Of a stretch of 64,000 bases of DNA, positions 58,264-64,000 are shown one piece after another. Below the pieces are notes generated by a model. It saw nothing but the letters and a program-made list of their open reading frames with translations, had not been told where the DNA came from and ran no database searches. How positions within the stretch are numbered: position 1 is the first letter of the stretch; each line of letters starts with the position of its first letter. The stretch lies in contig OY292280.1 of the NCBI GenBank assembly GCA_958496175.1, positions 14,570,001 through 14,634,000 on the forward strand, written 5' to 3'. This DNA comes from Sisyra terminalis (taxonomy: Eukaryota > Arthropoda > Insecta > Neuroptera > Sisyridae). The position numbers were made by a program, and so were the translations under genes.

Positions 58264-58505
58264 TTCATTTATTTGTATTTCAACGTGGGCTTTTCTACTA
58301 AGGGCCCACATAGGGCCCAATGAGGGAAAATGTACAATATTTTTTTAATTTTAACTTTGGGCTTTCCCGCTGGAGATTTCCCTATTGGAAATACCCCATT
58401 AGGGCCCTCATTGAGCCCCAATTGAGATTTCTCTATTGGGAATGCCTTATTGGGCTTTCAATAGGAATTTCTTAATTGAGCATTCCCATTGGGACCCAAT
58501 GCATA
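58264..58505. repeat. degenerate short-period repeat (ATTGGG / GGGCCC blocks)
   Basis: Variants of CATTAGGGCCC, TTTCCCTATTGG, AATTGAGATTTCTCTATTGG and ATTCCCATTGGG recur about every 25 bp on both orientations. Non-coding. Confidence 0.45.
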
Positions 58506-61377
58506 CCTTAGGCATTCCTAAAGTCGGATATTTAATTAACATTTAATTGAATACATTAGATGTGGTATTTGTTTACAAAAAATTGTTTTCCTGTTGACCC
58601 CCAACCAACCATGTATATCATACGGACCTTCAAATTGTGTTAAATCGACCCCAAGGGGTCTATATGGACCACTTTTGCAACCCCTGAAATAAAGCTGTAG
58701 TTTATAAGCTGGATAACTTATATTGCGATTTAAAAAATTATAAGGATTTGCATTTACAATAAAATTAAATTTATTGCATAAAAGTTTAATAAAAGGGGAT
58801 AATTTTTTATTTGAAATTTATTGCGATCCCTGTTTTAAGCATATGAATTCATATAACTTCATCACTTCTTATAGTTACTCTGGTTTTAGTTCTGTTTTGT
58901 CTTTGTTTTGTTTTTTCTATCTTTGTACTAATATAGAGCAAATTTACAAAGTATAATCAAATTCAACGGATATGGCCTCTTTAATTAATTAGCTTTTTAG
59001 GGGAATGGAAATTTCGTTGTTGAAATATAAGTGTTTATATAATGGAGTAAAAAAAAGCAGGGGTTGTCTACCACTTGAATAAATCGCAGGAACGAAAAAA
59101 TCACATCCACCCCTGTTTACCGAACGGATCGTTGAAAATATTATATTCGGAAATGTTTGCGAAAATTGTAAATGAATAGTCGTTTATATCTTTTCCACCC
59201 CCACCCCCCAATCTTCCCGTTCTTTTTTCCCTGACATCATGAAAACATTTGTTTGTTTTTGTTTTTTTTTTTTATGAAATCAATAAGAAGCTTCAATGAG
59301 ACGGCAATAACATAATAATTTAGATCATTAAATATAAAAATTTTCTCCATGCAATTTTCTGTGTTTTTCTCGAGAGATGTTGCGCATAATTGGGGTAAGT
59401 GGGGGATGAGGTGAGGTAAAGAACAATTTTCAACACTTAACCAAGCGTGAAAGTCTTGTTGGAGGAGAAACGATGTATTTGATTCGGAAATGAGTTGTCT
59501 ACTTGGAATGGGGTGGGGGATGTTTACCAGAAGCTGGAGGGGGGAGAAAATCTTTTTCCACCTCTAATTGGTTTGATTATATTCAGATACATTTTCATAA
59601 TACATTTACAATTGTATTTGGTTCAAATGCATCAGAAGCATATTGAGGAGAGCTTTAGAAAGCAATAGAGAGCTTTTATGTGATATCAAAAGCTCGATGT
59701 GCATCAGCAACGCTTATTTGACGAGATAATGCAAACTGTACGTTTAGCATGCACTTGTGTTGCTTTTGTTATTTTATTGCAAAATTATAATTGCAAACAT
59801 TGAAACCATAAAATGACAGTTGAAGAGAAAGAATCAAGCACAAAGCTCATTTCCCTAATTGAAACAATTACGTCTAATTGTCTTCATATGTTGAAGCTTT
59901 TAAAAAACAAATGCATCACATTGCACTGTTGTAATCAGGAAAGAAAAATCGCGGCCATTATTCCGCACATGCGCCTATTATACCATTGATTAATCATTGA
60001 ATTATATTATACAACTCCTTGCGTTGTAATTAAAGCTCTTAGTTATAATTTACTATCTAGAAAATGACCTCAAAAGCTTCCCCGATTTTTCAGAGGAACG
60101 ATTAGGAAAATCGAAACTTTTTTCTTGACCTTTTCTAGGAAATAAAATTTCCAACAAATTTTCAATGAAACTTATTTTCGTAACGCTAATAATTTTATAA
60201 AGCTTTAATGCTCGCCTTTTAAGCTTCCAGAAAGAGTTCGACGAAAAAACTTTCCTGGACTATTACTTAAATACCATTTATCCTAATCAACCCTTATAAT
60301 TAATACCTTGTTTCACATTGCCACCCAAACCACTGAACCGATTTTAATGAAATTTTAACTAAGGATATAAGTTACTTAAACTGTATTCTACAAAGTAGTT
60401 AGTACAAAATTTATTTATTTTTCATTTTAAGGAAACTAATTTGAACTTATATCGTACAATATACTGAAATGGTGCCCCATGGGGGTGTTATTGGTCCACG
60501 GTTAGCTTGAAAACCCCTGGTGGGCTCTATTCGTTCCTTCCTTTTTTAAGAAATATCCTGAATTATTACTAGTACGTTGGGGCGTTGATTTTTGTAATTT
60601 AAATGCAATTTTGGATTAAACTTCTTCCGCAAAAATTAAATATGTTTCGGTATTCAATATTTCACTTTATGTTGGATGAAATGGAAGTTGAAATTCACTG
60701 CGATAACTATTAATCATATTTTCCCAACTTGAAAAATTTTTTTTTGGAAATGGTCACTAAAAATCGTTATTATTTTATCTTTGAAAAGAATAAGATGGAC
60801 AGGGGAATTACATAGTGATTATTCTACCCAAATGGGTAACAAATATATCGATAGCTTTACTAATTATAAATGTGCAATTAATAATTCTGTCGGTTTCGAG
60901 TTGTTAGTGTAATTACTGAACAGATTTTGATGAAATTTGGTATGACAATAGTTAAGACTTATTGCCTATTTTAGGCATAATATTTTTGATATGGGCTACC
61001 CACAACAGAGAGGGGAAGTAAAAATTTATTTTAGTGAAACATCGGGGAGACGGGGTCCAATTTGAAACCAAAGTATATACACAATTTTTTTAACATAAAT
61101 TGCATTTAAATGTAAATAGTTTTGGAAGAAAATCTTGAAAAGCTTTAAACAAATACGGGGAGGGGGATTAAATGTGATCATATCAGTCAACAAAAGTGAG
61201 AAGGACAAAGTGGGAGGGGGGATTTTAAAGGGACAAATTGTACGGATAGTCTCCAATCGAAATTTGTAGTATATTTATGTTGTATCTTAAAGGTAAAGGA
61301 GGTTTATTAATTTGCTTTTTAAAAGGAAAAATTTTGTCCATATAATATTAAGCCATACTGACAAAATTGTTGGTATC
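58506..61377. other. intergenic or intronic, no supported gene
   Basis: 59340-59400 has ATGTTGCGCATAATTGGG|GTAAGTG (donor at 59395), an isolated good donor. 59440-59560 is GC-richer. The remaining frames (58032-58250, 58774-58956, 61026-61256) are not recognised. Confidence 0.35.
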
Positions 61378-61450
61378 TAGGAATGTAAACGATATATCGA
61401 TTGTTTCAAACATCGATATATCGTTAATGAAAATCGATAATATATTGTAT
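61378..61450. mobile_element. relative of the 88-bp hAT MITE, partial
   Basis: TAGGAATGTAAACGATATATCGATTGTTTCAAACATCGATATATCG, the left end and palindromic interior of the 13163 element; the right end is missing. Confidence 0.45.
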
Positions 61451-61974
61451 TAAAAATTGTAGAGGCTCTAATTTTATGATAAGGAACTGTAATGTTATAG
61501 TATTTGAATAAATTATAACGGTAATGTGTTGGAAATTTTTCTAGGGGAAATTTCAAGTATTAATGGCGGGTTGTAATCAAATATTTAAACGACGGGAAAA
61601 ATCTTTTTCATCACCAAAGACAAGTCCACGGCAATTTGTTAATTAACGCAGAGATCATAGAGTATTCTTTGAATGGGAAAACGTAGATATATATATCTCT
61701 TTCATAATGATATAATAAAAGAAATGGCAAGAAACTTTGCCAAACATTCGTAACGAGCTTTCGCAAAATTAACGCCAAGTTTCCTTTAAAAAAACCTCCT
61801 AACTTTTCCTTAATAAAACCAACGATTTTCCTCAATGGTTTCCATGAAAAAGACGAAAATGAATTATAAAATAATGACGTTGGGAAATATCTTCGTATTT
61901 TATTTTAGTCACGATTTTTTGACAAAAAATACCACAGTTGCAAAATTTGTATTTTTTTAAATGGCTATTTACCG

Positions 61975-62118
61975 TCGTCTTATTACTACTAAAGTCTTTA
62001 GCGATTCTAGGGTTAATAAAAAATTGTATTTAAGAAATATTGAAAATTTGCTCGATAAAAACACCTAACAGTTTTGAAGTGGCCAGCTAGACCACTCGGC
62101 CACCAGGAGGCTTTTTAT
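61975..62118 (-). mobile_element. tRNA-derived SINE copy (minus strand)
   Basis: A box (reverse complement TGGCCGAGTGG at 62092-62102); the body ACTAAAGTCTTTAGCGATTCTAGGG at 61987-62012 is the reverse complement of the 45104 body. The B box is decayed. Confidence 0.55.
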
Positions 62119-62529
62119 AAATTTTGAATTCTTGTTAAATTTAAAATAAATAACCATTTTAGCACTATAAATTCGTTTTAATAACGTTAATTAGAGACGA
62201 AAAAAGAATTTTACAGAAATATATGTTAAAAAGGGTTACCAACTCTCCAGTTTTAGTTCGGAGACTCCTGAAAAATTAAGCTTTCTCCAGACTCGAATTT
62301 TTACAAAAAAAAAAAGGATTTTTTTGTTTTTATTTTGAACACTTTTTTTTTTAAATATATCTTTTTCTTTTTATTAAATGCATCTCTCCGGATTAAGGCA
62401 TAAGATCTCCAGACTTTCTGAAATTTAGAACTCTAATGTTAAATGTAGTACAAGTTACAAGTAGACCACTACAAACAGTAAGAATATGGCAAAGCAATTA
62501 TTATATATAACGAAGTTAATATTGTACGT

Positions 62530-62580
62530 TTAGAGTACCTGAAGAAGCAATAAATCATTGCGAAACGTCGTGTTAACATA
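62530..62580 (+). ncRNA. hammerhead-like motif (CTGAAGA variant)
   Basis: CTGAAGA (62539-62545), stem II GCAAT (62547-62551) with ATTGC (62557-62561), then GAAA (62562-62565), CGTCGTGTTA. AC...GT could form a two-base stem III before a GUU cleavage site, as in short-stem-III types. The box differs from CTGATGA by one base. Confidence 0.4.
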
Positions 62581-63052
62581 TAGTAAATTTACCATCTCTG
62601 TTTCACCTGCTGAAGCGCTAATGAGTGCTTTCCACAATGAGCTGGTACTAATAAAAATTTGATCAAAATTTTACCTATCCTTTCAAAAAAGTCGTCATCC
62701 CTGCTCTATACTAAGAAAAGAAAAAAATAGACTTCCAGATATAATAATCGGTGGGATATATGCTGTTAAAGGTAAAGAAATTTATCAATGACACGCAGGT
62801 GAAGTTGAGAGTGTCGTCTGATATAAGGGTACATATTTTAATAGACTAAAAAGAAAGAAGGATATTTTTTTCGATAGATCCCACAATGACATTGATGCAC
62901 TTGTAATAAAGGTAACTACTTTATAAAGCGATCTGATTTGCATTGGGGAAGAGTATTTAGGGGTAAGGGGATGAGGGTGGTTCGGGCATTGCATTGACTT
63001 GAAAGTGGCATATGTGAGGGTTGGTTTCAACAGTGCCATTAACTTAATTCAG
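62581..63052. other. no gene seen upstream of the candidate exon
   Basis: 62940-63000 is GC-richer (GGGGTAAGGGGATGAGGGTG). The minus-strand frame 62785-63039 is not recognised. Confidence 0.35.
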
Positions 63053-63129
63053 GAACGCTAAACAAACTGAATCGCAAAATTGAGCAACGAAGCAAGCAGT
63101 TCCTGAAGGAATATTATATGGAGATGTAG
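63053..63129 (+). CDS. candidate short terminal coding exon
   Basis: Acceptor TTAACTTAATTCAG ends at 63052. The phase-1 reading gives TLNKLNRKIEQRSKQFLKEY then YMEM and TAG 63127-63129, an amphipathic charged helix. A second frame in the same DNA (63084-63200) reads EGILYGDVVVDYFCRSTPVR... to a stop, so the frame assignment is not settled. Parent gene unknown; the phase fits Sap47 exon 7. Confidence 0.25.
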
Positions 63130-63199
63130 TTGTCGACTACTTTTGCCGTTCTACACCGGTTCGCTACATTTACGAAAAACCTCTTGTTTTCGAGTAGGC

Positions 63200-64000
63200 C
63201 CCCCACTCCCATCCCATCCCATTCCCACTCCAACCCCCACCCTGAACCATCTCCCCACAGTATGCCACTTGATCAAATTGATTAATAGGAATTTAATGAG
63301 CTTTTCATTGAACGTGCGATTTATTTTTCCTTATGTGGAATGTTGAAAAGGAAAAAGGAAGAGAAAAAAAAACGAAAATTATCGTGACGAAGAGGTGGGG
63401 GAAGGGTGCACGGTTTTGTAATAAATTTTTTCGTTCATTATCTTAAATCAACGTAATGCGAATGAACTGAGAAAATATTTTTCCGTTTTTATATATATAT
63501 ATTTATATATTTTCATACATCATTAAACATTGTTTTCTACATTCTCTTTTCAGATTGATCTCTGTAATTACGAACCGTGACGCAATGATGTTAACGCTAT
63601 TTTTCATTTCCATTTTTTTTTTTTTGTTTGGAATTATTTCAACTAAACAGAAAAATTTTATTTCGTGTTTTGCGAAAATAAAGATTTTTTTTTGTTTCCC
63701 ACACTTATAAGAATCAATTTTCATTTTTTGAAGTTATACTTCTTTAGCGGCGTTATGAAACAATAATCAGGCCTAATGTTTAACCAAATGTGACACCAAA
63801 TGCTACAGTAGGAAGTTGGTCGCAAACGGTTAGCGAAAGACCTAAATGCTGGTCGATTTTTGGGACTAAATCATATGGCGAAAACTCGAAAAATATGTAA
63901 TTTTGCAACGGGAAAATGGATCAATGCAAAGTTCGCCACTTTTCGGGTAGCTCATCCGAAAAATTTTCGTGAAAGGAAAGAGAAGTGGGAAAACTCACCC
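63200..64000. other. right edge, no gene seen
   Basis: 63200-63260 is C-rich. 63725-63830 repeats, inverted, the block at 5340-5420 (AAGTTATACTTCTTTAGCGG, GTAGGAAGTTGGTCGC). Nothing else recognised. Confidence 0.35.

Noticed and set aside
1..64000. Full-length Penelope-like, LINE or LTR retrotransposon
   Set aside because: No reverse transcriptase, GIY-YIG or integrase motifs in any of the long frames; only short non-coding copies are seen.
1..64000. CRISPR arrays, operons or bacterial-type systems
   Set aside because: The window is eukaryotic (spliced genes, SINEs, MITEs); no regularly spaced short repeats are present.

Overview
This window is AT-rich eukaryotic DNA with short GT-AG introns (52-60 bp at the smallest), CAAAATG-type start contexts and dense small non-autonomous transposons. 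The two recognisable full genes match insect orthologues best, so I read it as an insect or closely related arthropod nuclear genome. The species cannot be told from the sequence.

Layout. (1) 312-847 (+) holds the last two exons of a gene that enters from the left; its C-terminus resembles the FHIP/FAM160 (FTS-Hook-interacting protein) family. (2) 848-12060 is intergenic, filled with repeat remnants. (3) 12064-22737 (+) is glucose-6-phosphate dehydrogenase (G6PD, fly Zw): a TATA/initiator candidate, a tiny first coding exon, a 4.5-kb first intron and six further coding exons, giving a 529-residue protein. Introns 1, 2 and 4 contain mobile elements. (4) 22740-25600 is intergenic with a cluster of three copies of one fold-back MITE family. 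(5) 26247-32647 (+) is Sap47, a synapse-associated BSD-domain protein: eight coding exons, 385 residues. (6) 32648-64000 contains no gene I can recognise. It has many MITEs, a tRNA-derived SINE, a ~340-bp tandem array (41.05-42.7 kb) and scattered higher-GC islands with good splice sites and short open frames. Several of these could be terminal exons phase-compatible with Sap47 or with an unrecognised gene.

Repeats. The most interesting recurrent signal is a set of dispersed repeats whose core reads CTGATGA - stem II - GAAA, the conserved core of hammerhead ribozymes, as described for Penelope-like retroelements and small retrozymes. Some copies form head-to-head inverted pairs (57.6-57.9 kb, 40.7-41.05 kb). 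Other families are hAT-like MITEs (one 88-bp copy with an 8-bp target duplication), a pogo-like MITE, a GCAACGTTGC fold-back MITE, a TTAA-flanked element 15 bp downstream of a G6PD 5' splice site, and a transposon nested inside a ribozyme-type repeat.

Function. G6PD makes cytosolic NADPH through the pentose phosphate pathway and Sap47 acts at synapses. They are unrelated jobs, and nothing suggests co-regulation beyond shared strand.
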